The notes beneath the pieces are model-generated. The model did no database searches, had not been told where the DNA came from, and saw only the letters and a list, made by a program, of their open reading frames with translations. Positions 25,225-32,840 of a stretch of DNA of 41,997 nt are shown here, piece by piece (the stretch's first letter is position 1; the number at the start of each line of letters is the position of its first letter). This stretch comes from DASUTB01 sp036374835 (GTDB lineage Bacteria > Actinomycetota > Actinomycetes > Jiangellales > Jiangellaceae), in NCBI GenBank assembly GCA_036374835.1, contig DASUTB010000031.1:1-41997 (forward strand). Reading direction: 5' to 3'. The position numbers were made by a program, and so were the translations under genes.

Positions 25225-27027
25225 TCAGTCTTCCTGAGCGCGTGGATGCGGCATCTTCGGCGGTGCGGCCAACTCGGCGGCGGCATCGACCAGCTGGAGA
25301 TGAGACAGCGCCTGAGGGAAGTTGCCCACCAGCCGCCTGTGGTTGACGTCGTACTCCTCGGCGAGCAGGCCGACGTCATTGGCAAGGTCGCAGACGCTTT
25401 CGAAGATACGACGTGCATGTTGGGTGTTGCCGATCAACGCATGGGCTTCGGCGAGCCAGAATGTGCAGGCAAGGAACGCGCCCTCGCCGGGCGGCAGGCC
25501 GTCCACGTTCTCGTCGCCGGTGTCGTAGCGCAGCACGAAACCGTCGTGCGTCAGGTCGCGCTCGATCGCCTCGATCGTCCCGACGACGCGCGGATCTTGG
25601 GCGGGGAGAAAACCCACGAGCGGAATCATGAGCAGCGACGCGTCCAGTGCGGTCGAACCGTAATACTGGGTGAACGTCCGCCGGTCGGGATCGTAGCCCT
25701 TCTCGCAGACCTCGTTGAAGATGTCGTCGCGCAGCCGGCGCCAGCGGTCGGCCGGCCCGTCCAGTCCGAAGCGCGTCACAGCACGGACGGCGCGGTCGGC
25801 GGCGACCCACGACATGACCTTCGAGTGGGTGAAGTCGCGGCGCGGGCCGCGGATCTCCCAGATACCCTCGTCGGGCTCTTGCCACTTCGACTCGAGGAAG
25901 TCCATGAGCTCGCGTTGGATCCGCCACGCGTCCGGGTCGGGTTCGATGCCTCGACGCCGCGCTTGATGGAGGGCATCCATCAGTTCGCCGTAGACGTCAA
26001 GCTGGAACTGGTCCGCGGCGGCGTTGCCGACGCGCACCGGCGTGGAATCCTCGTAGCCGGGCAACCAGTCCAGCTCGACCTCGGTGAGCCGGCGTTCCCC
26101 GGCGACCCCGTACATGATCTGCATCTGATCCGGGCTTCCCGCGACGGCTCGCACGAGCCACTCCCGCCACGCCACGGCCTCGTCCTTGTACCCGTTGTCC
26201 ACCAGAGTGAGCAGCGTGAACGTGGCGTCCCGGATCCAGCAGTACCGATAGTCCCAGTTGCGGACGCCGCCGAGGTATTCAGGAAGCGAGCTGGTGGGCG
26301 CGGCGACGATGCCGCCACTCGGGTGGTACGTCAGCGCTTTGAGTGTGAGCAGCGAGCGGATGACCGCGGGGCGGTACGAACCCTCATAGGTGTTGCGATC
26401 GGCCCATTTCTGCCACCACTGTTCGGTGGCGTCGATGGCCTTCGTCGGGTCGATGACCTGGGGAGCAGCCTGCCGAAGGTCACACCACACCAGGTGGAAA
26501 TCCACCGTGTCGCCGGCGCTGACGGTGAACTCGCGGGCCACCGTCCCGTCCCGTACATCGTCCGGCCCGACCGGGCCGTCGAAATAGACGGTGTTCGGCC
26601 CGGCGATCGCCACGATGCGACCATCCTCGGCGCGTAGCCAGGGTATGGCCTGCCCGAACTCGAACCGCGGGATCAGCTCGGTGTGCATCGGGACGCGGCC
26701 GGCGAGGCCCTCGACCCGCCGCACCATGTCGACCCGACCGCCGTGTCCGATCGGCATGCAGTCGACAACCCGGACCGAGCCGTCGGGGGTGTCGAACGTG
26801 GTCTCGAGGACGAGGCTGTCGCCGCGATACGTCCGCCTGGCCGCCTGATGATCTCCGGAGGGCGCGAGTAGCCAGCGCCCGTGTTCGGGCCCGCCGAGCA
26901 GCGCCGCGAAGCACGCGTCCGAGTCGAACCGTGGCAGGCAGAGCCAATCGATCGAACCGTCCCGCCCGACCAGGGCGGCGGTGTAGGTGTCGCCGAGCAG
27001 GGCGTAGTCCTCGAGCGGAAGTGCCAT
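25225..27027 (-). CDS. Glycoside hydrolase family 15 protein (trehalase/glucoamylase-like)
   Basis: This 600-residue cytoplasmic enzyme has the N-terminal beta-sandwich start YALLGDTYTAALVGRDGSIDWLCLPRFDSDACFAALLG. The (alpha/alpha)6 catalytic barrel holds GGVRNWDYRYCWIRDATFTLLTL, KSKWQEPDEGIWEIRGPRRDFTHSKVMSWVAADRAV and GEGAFLACTFWLAEAHAL, where the catalytic acid and base lie. In mycobacteria and archaea proteins of this architecture hydrolyse trehalose; others are glucoamylases. No signal peptide is present, which fits an intracellular substrate such as trehalose or maltodextrin. The ATG at 27027 lacks a Shine-Dalgarno but has a good promoter just upstream, so the message is probably leaderless. 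Confidence 0.92.
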   Translation of the reverse strand: MALPLEDYALLGDTYTAALVGRDGSIDWLCLPRFDSDACFAALLGGPEHGRWLLAPSGDHQAARRTYRGDSLVLETTFDTPDGSVRVVDCMPIGHGGRVDMVRRVEGLAGRVPMHTELIPRFEFGQAIPWLRAEDGRIVAIAGPNTVYFDGPVGPDDVRDGTVAREFTVSAGDTVDFHLVWCDLRQAAPQVIDPTKAIDATEQWWQKWADRNTYEGSYRPAVIRSLLTLKALTYHPSGGIVAAPTSSLPEYLGGVRNWDYRYCWIRDATFTLLTLVDNGYKDEAVAWREWLVRAVAGSPDQMQIMYGVAGERRLTEVELDWLPGYEDSTPVRVGNAAADQFQLDVYGELMDALHQARRRGIEPDPDAWRIQRELMDFLESKWQEPDEGIWEIRGPRRDFTHSKVMSWVAADRAVRAVTRFGLDGPADRWRRLRDDIFNEVCEKGYDPDRRTFTQYYGSTALDASLLMIPLVGFLPAQDPRVVGTIEAIERDLTHDGFVLRYDTGDENVDGLPPGEGAFLACTFWLAEAHALIGNTQHARRIFESVCDLANDVGLLAEEYDVNHRRLVGNFPQALSHLQLVDAAAELAAPPKMPHPRAQED

Positions 27028-27035
27028 GGATTTGC

Positions 27036-27064
27036 AGCCTACGAGGCCGTGATCAGGCGGACAA
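27036..27064 (-). promoter_or_regulatory. Leaderless promoter of the GH15 gene
   Basis: On the minus strand TTGTCC (27064-27059) is followed, 17 bp later, by TAGGCT (27041-27036), and the ATG lies 8 nt further on. Spacing and hexamers fit a housekeeping sigma promoter that initiates at or next to the start codon. Confidence 0.6.
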
Positions 27065-27070
27065 GCCGCC
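27056..27070 (-). terminator. Hairpin between the FAD oxidase and GH15 genes
   Basis: GGCGG (27056-27060) and CCGCC (27066-27070) form a 5-bp G/C stem around five bases, shortly after the FAD-oxidase stop. It overlaps the -35 of the GH15 promoter. No T-run is seen. Confidence 0.4.
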
Positions 27071-27105
27071 CCGGCACACAGGATTGACCGGTGCTGACGC
27101 AGAAC

Positions 27106-28470
27106 TCATGCCGGGGTGATGTTCTGGTTCAGTCGGAACACGTTCTCAGGGTCGTAGGCGCGCTTCAGCCTCCGGAGCCGTTCGTATTTCGCCGAGCCGT
27201 ACGCCTGCCGGACGCGCTCGGCCCCCTCGTCCATCAGGAAGTTGACGTAGACGCTCGTGTGGTGCGGTCCGAGCGCCGACCAGAACGTCCGGGCCCACTG
27301 CCGCTCCTCGTCGAAGCCGTCCGTCGACTCCGTCGACCCGCTGATGTTGAAGGCATGCCCCGTCCCGCGCCCGTGAAAGGCGGTCTCGTCCTCGCCGACG
27401 CGGGCCATCGCGCCGCCGAGATGCCAGATCGGGAAGGCGGTCAGCGGCGACCGGATGCGCATCGCATGCTCGGCGGTGATGTCGATGACCTCGTCGGTGA
27501 GTTCGGCGACGTCGCATGCGCGGTGGTAGTACCAGTGGCCATGCGGGAAGCTGGCGTCGAACATCGCTTGGTGCTCGACGAACGGTTTGGGCCCGCACAG
27601 GTCGAGTACCGGTGTCCCGAACCGCCGCAGCGGTCGGAGCACCCGCTCGCCCTCGTCGACCGGTCCGATGTAGCAGGACACGACGCCGACGACCAACCGG
27701 CCGTGCAACTCGGCCGGGACGAACGGCAGTGCCGGCGCCTTGCGATGCACGATGATCGTCATGAGCTCGTCGGGCGCCTCGGTGATCCAGTCGCGGTAGA
27801 ACCTGAGCAGTCGCGGCGATTCGGCCACGGGCCAGAAGATCGGGCCTGCCAGGACGGTGGGGCCGACCGGGTTGAGCCGGAACTCGAAATCGGTCACGAT
27901 CCCGAAGTTGCCGCCGCCGCCGCGAACACCCCAGAACAGTTCGGAGTTCTCGTTCGCGGCGGCCCGGACGAGCTCCCCGTCCGCGGTGACCAGGTTGACC
28001 GAGAGCAACTGGTCGATCGCGAGCCCGTACGTGCGCATCAGCCAGCCCATGCCGCCGCCCAGGGTGAGCCCGGCGACGCCGGTGTGGGTGACCATCCCGG
28101 TGGGGACGGCCAGGCCGAAACGCTGGGTCTGCCCGTCGAGCTCGCCAAGCAGGACGCCGGCTTCGACCCGCGCGTTCCGGGTCTCCGGGTCTACCTTGAC
28201 GCTCTTCATCGGGGAGAGGTCGATCACGATTCCGTCGTCGCAGACGGAGTGGCCGGGAAAGCTGTGGCCGCCGCCGCGAACCGCCACCTGCAGGCCGTGC
28301 GTGCGCGCTGTGTGCAGCGCGGCCTGTATGTCGGCCACACTCGTGCAACGGGCGATCAGCGCCGGGTACCGGTCGATCGACCCGTTCCACACTCTGCGAT
28401 GGGTGTCGTACGACGGGTCGCCTGGCCGGATCAACTCGCCACGCAGGCCGGTATCGATGTCCGTAGTCAT
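27106..28470 (-). CDS. FAD-binding oxidoreductase (berberine-bridge-enzyme-like)
   Basis: This 454-residue flavoprotein has a PCMH-type FAD domain: SVADIQAALHTARTHGL, then VRGGGHSFPGHS, whose histidine is the usual covalent flavin site, and GVAGLTLGGGMGWLMRTYGLAIDQL. The second cysteine attachment site of bicovalent members is not seen. WGVRGGGGNFGIVTDFEF follows. The C-terminal berberine-bridge motif is YGSAKYERLRRLKRAYDPENVFRLNQNI. Such enzymes oxidise sugars, alcohols or natural-product intermediates; the substrate is not predictable. The ATG at 28470 is 33 nt after the stop of the Crp/Fnr gene, and trxA lies before that, so the three are probably one minus-strand operon. Confidence 0.9.
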   Translation of the reverse strand: MTTDIDTGLRGELIRPGDPSYDTHRRVWNGSIDRYPALIARCTSVADIQAALHTARTHGLQVAVRGGGHSFPGHSVCDDGIVIDLSPMKSVKVDPETRNARVEAGVLLGELDGQTQRFGLAVPTGMVTHTGVAGLTLGGGMGWLMRTYGLAIDQLLSVNLVTADGELVRAAANENSELFWGVRGGGGNFGIVTDFEFRLNPVGPTVLAGPIFWPVAESPRLLRFYRDWITEAPDELMTIIVHRKAPALPFVPAELHGRLVVGVVSCYIGPVDEGERVLRPLRRFGTPVLDLCGPKPFVEHQAMFDASFPHGHWYYHRACDVAELTDEVIDITAEHAMRIRSPLTAFPIWHLGGAMARVGEDETAFHGRGTGHAFNISGSTESTDGFDEERQWARTFWSALGPHHTSVYVNFLMDEGAERVRQAYGSAKYERLRRLKRAYDPENVFRLNQNITPA

Positions 28471-28503
28471 GGTCGACAGTCTCCGGCGCCGCCGAGCCCC
28501 TTG

Positions 28504-29199
28504 TCAGGAACCTGGGTTCCACCCCTGCTCGACGATGAGCTTGTCGGGGTCGACGATCACGATCCGGTCCCGCTCGGTCCGGACGACACCGTCCTGGCGA
28601 AGCTGGCGTAGGACTCGGACGACGACTTCGCGCACCGTGCCCACGGCGTCTGCGAGATCACGTTGGCTGACCGATACGGTCAGCTCTCCCGTCCCGTCCT
28701 GCGGCAGCCGCTGTGAAGCGAGGTCAAGCAGGTGACGCGCCACCCGCTGCCGCACAGTGGCGAACGCACTGCCGTGGATCTCGTAGACGAACCTCGCCGC
28801 CCGCTCGCTGAGCTCGGCGAGGAAGGCGTGTGCGACGCGGACGTCCTGCTCGGCAATGCGGCGGACGACAGCCGGTGACAGCCGGAGCAGCTCTGTGTCC
28901 ACGAGCGCCTGCGTGGTCGCGGGCATCGTGAATCGGCCGAAGAGCAGCAGCGCGCCCATCATGGCCCCGGGCCGGCAGTACCGAACCGTCATGGTGCGAC
29001 CGTCGGGCGCGGTCACCAGCACTCGGACCAGACCGGAGATCACGATCTCCAGGTGCGGTATCTTCTCGCCCTGCCAGTGAGTGACCGACCCGGCAGGCAC
29101 GCGCGTGCGGGTGGCGCCTTCGGTGAGGGCGTCGAGCACGTCCGGCGGGAGGTCGCCCAGGTGCGAGTCGGCGACCGCCGTGCGCGCATCCGCCTCCAT
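28504..29199 (-). CDS. Crp/Fnr family transcriptional regulator
   Basis: The 231-residue protein has an N-terminal cyclic-nucleotide-binding-type beta barrel (VTHWQGEKIPHLEIVISGLVRVLVTAPDGRTMTVRYCRPGAMMG), a long dimer helix and a C-terminal winged helix (VSVSQRDLADAVGTVREVVVRVLRQLRQDGVV). It lacks an Fnr-type N-terminal cysteine cluster, and the phosphate-binding arginine and serine of true cAMP receptors are not obvious. The ligand is therefore unknown. It is sandwiched between trxA and an FAD oxidase in one transcription direction, which suggests redox- or flavin-related control of this operon, as inference. Confidence 0.9.
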   Translation of the reverse strand: MEADARTAVADSHLGDLPPDVLDALTEGATRTRVPAGSVTHWQGEKIPHLEIVISGLVRVLVTAPDGRTMTVRYCRPGAMMGALLLFGRFTMPATTQALVDTELLRLSPAVVRRIAEQDVRVAHAFLAELSERAARFVYEIHGSAFATVRQRVARHLLDLASQRLPQDGTGELTVSVSQRDLADAVGTVREVVVRVLRQLRQDGVVRTERDRIVIVDPDKLIVEQGWNPGS

Positions 29200-29239
29200 G
29201 GTGGCACTCTATGGCGCGCCGGCCACCGTTCGACGAACG

Positions 29240-29581
29240 TTACTGCTGCTGGACCCGCGCCATGTCGAGGGCCTTGACCTGAGAGATCAGGCTCTCCAGC
29301 AACTGCGCGTTGAGCGCACCAGGCTGTTGGAAGACGATGACGCCGTCCCGAATGGCCATGATCGTCGGGATCGACCTGATGGCGAATCCCTGTGCCAGTT
29401 CTTGCTCGACGTCGGTGTCGACCTTGCCGAACGTGACGTCCGGATGGCGCTCGGACGCCTCCTCGAACACCGGAGCGAACTGCCGACACGGGCCGCACCA
29501 GGCCGCCCAGAAGTCCACCAGCACGATCCCGTCGTCGGTAAGGTCGTCGAAGTTCGCTGCGGTCATCTCGACAGTCGCCAC
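29240..29581 (-). CDS. trxA: Thioredoxin
   Basis: The 113-residue protein is a standard thioredoxin with the active site WCGPC at residues 28-32, preceded by VLVDFWAA, and the cis-proline region SIPTIMAIRDG. It reduces protein disulfides using thioredoxin reductase. A tail after the last helix (ALDMARVQQQ) is a few residues longer than in the simplest members. GTG at 29581 has GAGGAA 6 nt upstream. It is divergent from the PIN gene and 40 nt upstream of the Crp/Fnr gene on the same strand. Confidence 0.95.
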   Translation of the reverse strand: MATVEMTAANFDDLTDDGIVLVDFWAAWCGPCRQFAPVFEEASERHPDVTFGKVDTDVEQELAQGFAIRSIPTIMAIRDGVIVFQQPGALNAQLLESLISQVKALDMARVQQQ

Positions 29582-29696
29582 GGCTGTTCCTCACTGAGTA
29601 CTCGGTATCGGGCCACGTGTCGGGCAAACGTCCTTTGCGCCGGCGCAATTCCGTCCCGGCTTGCAGTGCGTGGGACCGACAGGGCACGTTGTGGCG

Positions 29697-30164
29697 ATGA
29701 CGAACTATGTGATCGGTCCGGACGTCGCCCTGCGCCTGGCCGTTGACGAGACCGCGATCTCCGATGAGCACCGGCTCCTGGCCCCGACACTGTTGCGCTC
29801 GCAGCTGCTGTCCCTGCTCTATCAGGCGGTCCGCCGCGGCGAGATGACCAAGAAGGATGCCGACAGTCGGCTCGACTACGTGCGTTCGCTGCGGATCCGT
29901 CTTCTCGGAGACCGCGTCCTGCAGAACGTCGCCTGGAAGATCGCCGACCAGCTCGAGTGGCCGGACACGCTCGATGCCGAGTACGTGGCACTGACGCAGC
30001 TTCAGGCCGACGCGTTCATCACACTCGATGCGCAGCTCGCCGAGACTGTCAAGGACCTGGTGCTGATCGCACCCATCGAAGCGTTGTCCGTGGGCGAGAG
30101 TGACGTCAAAAAGGGGCGTAGGCTAGCCGGCCCTCCCTCGAACGGCTTGGCTACTAACCGATGA
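29697..30164 (+). CDS. PIN-domain protein (VapC-like), no adjacent antitoxin
   Basis: From ATG at 29697 the protein has 155 residues. It starts with the PIN-type first strand and aspartate (YVIGPDVALRLA). A central block follows (LLAPTLLRSQLLSLLYQAVRRGEMTKKDADSRLDYVRSL), then the acidic segment DTLDAEYVALTQLQADAFITLDAQLA, which completes the metal-binding cluster. PIN proteins are Mg-dependent ribonucleases, and most VapC toxins have an antitoxin gene just upstream. None is visible here: the upstream neighbour is divergent trxA and the gap is about 115 bp. A GTG at 29691 with AGGG upstream is an alternative start. The end overlaps the convergent exported-protein gene by 11 bp. Confidence 0.8.
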   Translation: MTNYVIGPDVALRLAVDETAISDEHRLLAPTLLRSQLLSLLYQAVRRGEMTKKDADSRLDYVRSLRIRLLGDRVLQNVAWKIADQLEWPDTLDAEYVALTQLQADAFITLDAQLAETVKDLVLIAPIEALSVGESDVKKGRRLAGPPSNGLATNR

Positions 30165-30882
30165 GCTGATGCCGTGGCCGTAGCTCTCGGCGGCGCGCCA
30201 GTTCGGCGCCGAGCGGACGCGCGCCCAGCCCGAGCGCAATCCCGGCGGCGGCACCGGGAAGCAGCCACCACCAGCCGGTGAACACACCTGCAGACCGGTC
30301 CCGGGAATCGGATTCGGCGGGCGCGGTCTCGTCCAACGCCGCGTCATCGGCCGCCTTGGCCTTCGTGGCCGAGTCCGCCGCGAGCACGCCCGCTCGTTCC
30401 AGCACGTCATGCACCGCAGCGGGATCGGCGACCGCGTGCCACTCGTCGTCGCCCCAGCTGACTCCGTCGCCGCCGAGCTTCGGCGCCACGTCGGTCTGAA
30501 CCCATAGTCGGCCGTCCGACTCGAGCCGCACGAAGTCGATGTGCGAGATGGTTACGTCATGGGCGGCGTCGATGCTAATACCGCTCGCGCCAGGACTCCT
30601 GGTCAGCCACGTGATGCTGACCGAGCCCGGTCCGGGACGGACCGGGTGGAGATCTGGGGCTGACTCGTCGCGTTCCAGTGCCTCCAGGAGCACCTGGTAG
30701 TCGGCGTCCGTGGCGTAACGCGTGGCGGCGGTGCCGGTGCCGGGATTCGATATCAGCACGGTGCTCGGGTCGCTGTTGCACGTCGGACAGGAGACGATCT
30801 CGGCCCACGCGTGGGTGGCACCGAGCAGCGAGGCGGTGATGATGGCACCGAGCGCGAGCAGGCGACCGGCGGCGATGTGCAT
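30154..30882 (-). CDS. Exported membrane-anchored protein of unknown function
   Basis: From ATG at 30882, with GAGGAG upstream, the protein is 242 residues. It has a signal peptide (MHIAAGRLLALGAIITASLL then GATHAWA, with cleavage likely after AWA) and a mature start EIVSCPTCNSD with a CxxC pair. The extracellular region is rich in beta structure and Asp (TISHIDFVRLESDGRLWVQTDV). A C-terminal membrane helix (GWWWLLPGAAAGIALGLGA) and a basic tail close the protein. I do not recognise a domain. It follows the anti-sigma-like gene by 52 nt in the same direction and is likely the third gene of the sigma-factor operon, perhaps a surface component of the signal. Confidence 0.75.
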   Translation of the reverse strand: MHIAAGRLLALGAIITASLLGATHAWAEIVSCPTCNSDPSTVLISNPGTGTAATRYATDADYQVLLEALERDESAPDLHPVRPGPGSVSITWLTRSPGASGISIDAAHDVTISHIDFVRLESDGRLWVQTDVAPKLGGDGVSWGDDEWHAVADPAAVHDVLERAGVLAADSATKAKAADDAALDETAPAESDSRDRSAGVFTGWWWLLPGAAAGIALGLGARPLGAELARRRELRPRHQLIG

Positions 30883-30934
30883 GGCAACTCCTCGTGTGTG
30901 ACGAACGACGCTTGGTGTACACCGCAGACGCGCA

Positions 30935-31666
30935 TCAGGTTCCGGCGATCGACTCGGCCAGCTCGATCGCGGCCGCACGGTTCAGCCCCTCCAGTCGCAG
31001 GGTGACGTCATCTGCCTGCCAGATCAGGGTGGTCTCGGCTTCCCGGCCCTGGGCGCCGTATTCGCGGCCGTCCGGGTCGAGCGGTACCAGAAGATGTGGC
31101 CGCCCGATCCAAATCGCGGGCCGCCCGGCCACGGTGATCTCCTCGTGCTCAGCCTGCTTCAAGAACACCGGCGCCATCTCTCCGTCGAACTGGTCGAGCC
31201 GGATGGTGCCGTCTGCGGTGTTCCAGCTCAGCGAGAGCACCCGGCGATCTCCCGACACCTCGACACCGTCGGGTTGGCCGTGGGCTGCCACCAACTGATC
31301 TGGCACGACCGGGTCGAATGGAACGAGGTCGTTCGCCTCCCGCAGGCTGAGACCATCGCCGGCCCCGGGGACGGTGCTGTCTCCGTTCCGCGCCGACTCG
31401 CCTTGGGTGATGACGACGCCGAACCACTCGGTCACGGCCGCCCGTACCGGTGGGGTGAGCGCGAGCACGACGAGAACGATGAACGCCGCGGCCAACGCCG
31501 GGCGCCATCGGGGTCGGCGCGTGCGGACGCCTCGCCCGCTCTCGGCCAGCCGGGTCATCACCTGGTCGGCGACCACCTCGGGGTCGCGGCCCGGGACATC
31601 GATGACATACCCGAGTTCATACAGCTCGTCGGCCAACGAGGTCGGTCGCGGGCGGTTATCGTTCAT
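30935..31666 (-). CDS. Single-pass membrane protein, probable anti-sigma-like partner
   Basis: The 243-residue protein has a short cytoplasmic part of about 50 residues with the acidic start SLADELYELGYVIDVP and a basic RTRRPRWR border. One membrane helix (ALAAAFIVLVVLALTPPV) and an extracytoplasmic domain of about 160 residues follow. The layout and its position, with the start overlapping the ECF sigma gene by 11 nt, are those of an anti-sigma factor. The zinc HxxxCxxC anti-sigma motif is missing, so the sigma-binding mode would differ. The outer domain (SLSWNTADGTIRLDQFDGE ... VAGRPAIWIGRPHLLVPL) resembles lipoprotein-like sensory folds, but no named domain is recognised. Confidence 0.75.
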   Translation of the reverse strand: MNDNRPRPTSLADELYELGYVIDVPGRDPEVVADQVMTRLAESGRGVRTRRPRWRPALAAAFIVLVVLALTPPVRAAVTEWFGVVITQGESARNGDSTVPGAGDGLSLREANDLVPFDPVVPDQLVAAHGQPDGVEVSGDRRVLSLSWNTADGTIRLDQFDGEMAPVFLKQAEHEEITVAGRPAIWIGRPHLLVPLDPDGREYGAQGREAETTLIWQADDVTLRLEGLNRAAAIELAESIAGT

Positions 31667-32237
31667 TCCCGGCCTCCCTCATCGGCTCGGGCAGCTGTTC
31701 GCGCAGCCGCCGCAACGCCCGGTGAACCCGCGACTTGACGGTGCCGGCCCGGCAGCCGAGGACGGTGGCCGTCTCCTGTTCGCTGAGGTCGAGTAAGAAC
31801 CGGCAGACGATTGCCCGCTGTAGCGGCTCCGGCAGTGCGTGGACCGCCGCCAGCAGTTCGCGCTGGCGCTCGTCGGACAGCAGGGTCGCGACCGGATCGG
31901 ACGCATCGGCCGGCGGGCCGTCGCGCAGCGCGTATCTCTTGATGGCTCCGTCGCGGCGCGCCGCCGCCCGTGCCGCGTTCTTCGCCTCGTTCTGCACGAT
32001 ACGCAGCAGCCACGGGCGAAACGGCGCACCGTTCCGGAAGCGCGGCAGCGCCTCGTACGCCTTGACGAACGCAGTCTGCACTACGTCCTCCGCATCCGGC
32101 CCGGCCCCGAAGAGCACCGCTGCCCGGTGCGCGGAGCTTGCGTGCAGCCGGACCAGGACGGCATAGGCGTCCCGGTCGCCGGCGCGCACTCGTTCCACGG
32201 CGACCTGTTCGCTGGCCTCGCTGCTCTCGTCGGGCAC
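31656..32237 (-). CDS. RNA polymerase ECF-type sigma factor
   Basis: The 193-residue protein has sigma region 2 (AYAVLVRLHASSAHRAAVLFGAGPDAEDVVQTAFVKAYEAL then FRPWLLRIVQNEAKNAAR) and region 4 (LPEPLQRAIVCRFLLDLSEQETATVLGCRAGTVKSRVHRALRRLREQL). Regions 1.1 and 3 are absent, which is the extracytoplasmic-function type. GTG at 32237 has GAGGGA very close upstream. It is the first gene of a three-gene unit with a membrane protein and an exported protein, so it probably responds to a surface signal. The upstream region holds an inverted GGTGT ... ACACC (32251-32273) that could be part of an autoregulated promoter. Confidence 0.92.
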   Translation of the reverse strand: MPDESSEASEQVAVERVRAGDRDAYAVLVRLHASSAHRAAVLFGAGPDAEDVVQTAFVKAYEALPRFRNGAPFRPWLLRIVQNEAKNAARAAARRDGAIKRYALRDGPPADASDPVATLLSDERQRELLAAVHALPEPLQRAIVCRFLLDLSEQETATVLGCRAGTVKSRVHRALRRLREQLPEPMREAGNER

Positions 32238-32313
32238 GTTCCCTCGGGTCGGTGTCTACCCCTTCCTACACCGCAGAGCTCGCTCCGGTTCCCACGAATG
32301 AGGCGGCAGGTGA

Positions 32314-32319
32314 CAGACT
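32314..32319 (+). promoter_or_regulatory. Candidate leaderless -10 element for yccF
   Basis: CAGACT lies six bases before the GTG at 32326, the spacing expected of a -10 for a leaderless message. It departs from TANNNT at the first base and no -35 is evident. Confidence 0.3.
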
Positions 32320-32325
32320 TATGGA

Positions 32326-32718
32326 GTGTCGACACTGCTGAACATCATCTGGCTGGTGCTGGGCGGCATCTGGCTCGCGATCGGCTATGTGATCGCCGGT
32401 ATCATCTGCGTGATATTGATCATCACGATTCCGTTCGGCATCGCGTCGTTCCGGGTCGCGAACTACGCGCTGTGGCCGTTCGGCCGCACGACCGTCCTAC
32501 GACGTGATGCCGGGGCCGGTTCGGCGATCGGCAATGTGATCTGGTTCATCTTCGCAGGGTGGTGGCTGGCGCTGGCGCACATCGTCACCGCCATCGCGCA
32601 GTTCGTTACGATCATCGGGATCCCGCTGGCCATCGCGAACCTCAAGATGATCCCGATCTCGCTGCTACCACTCGGCCGGCAGATCGTCCCATCGGATCAG
32701 CCTTGGCCGACCCGATAG
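32326..32718 (+). CDS. YccF domain-containing inner membrane protein
   Basis: The 130-residue protein contains two YccF (DUF307) repeats. Each has a pair of hydrophobic segments and the recurring pattern IPFGIASFRVANYALWPFGR in the first and IPLAIANLKMIPISLLPLGR in the second. NVIWFIFAGWWLALAHI begins the second repeat and parallels NIIWLVLGGIWLAIGYV in the first. Function is unknown across the family. GTG at 32326 has no close Shine-Dalgarno. It is divergent from the sigma gene and convergent with the MFS gene. Confidence 0.9.
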   Translation: MSTLLNIIWLVLGGIWLAIGYVIAGIICVILIITIPFGIASFRVANYALWPFGRTTVLRRDAGAGSAIGNVIWFIFAGWWLALAHIVTAIAQFVTIIGIPLAIANLKMIPISLLPLGRQIVPSDQPWPTR

Positions 32719-32757
32719 TGTGCCGCCCGCCGACCCGGTCCTCCCGGCGCAGCCGCC

Positions 32758-32787
32758 GGCGTTGCGGCAATTCCGGCAAGCAACGCC
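32758..32787 (+). terminator. Stem-loop between yccF and the MFS gene
   Basis: GGCGTTGC at 32758-32765 pairs exactly with GCAACGCC at 32780-32787 around a 14-nt loop, between two convergent genes. It can serve as a bidirectional terminator. There is no T-run, as is common in high-GC actinobacteria. Confidence 0.6.
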
Positions 32788-32840
32788 CGGCCCCCACAGC
32801 CAGAAGCGCCGTGGGTTCCCACGACGCCTGAAGTCCAGGC

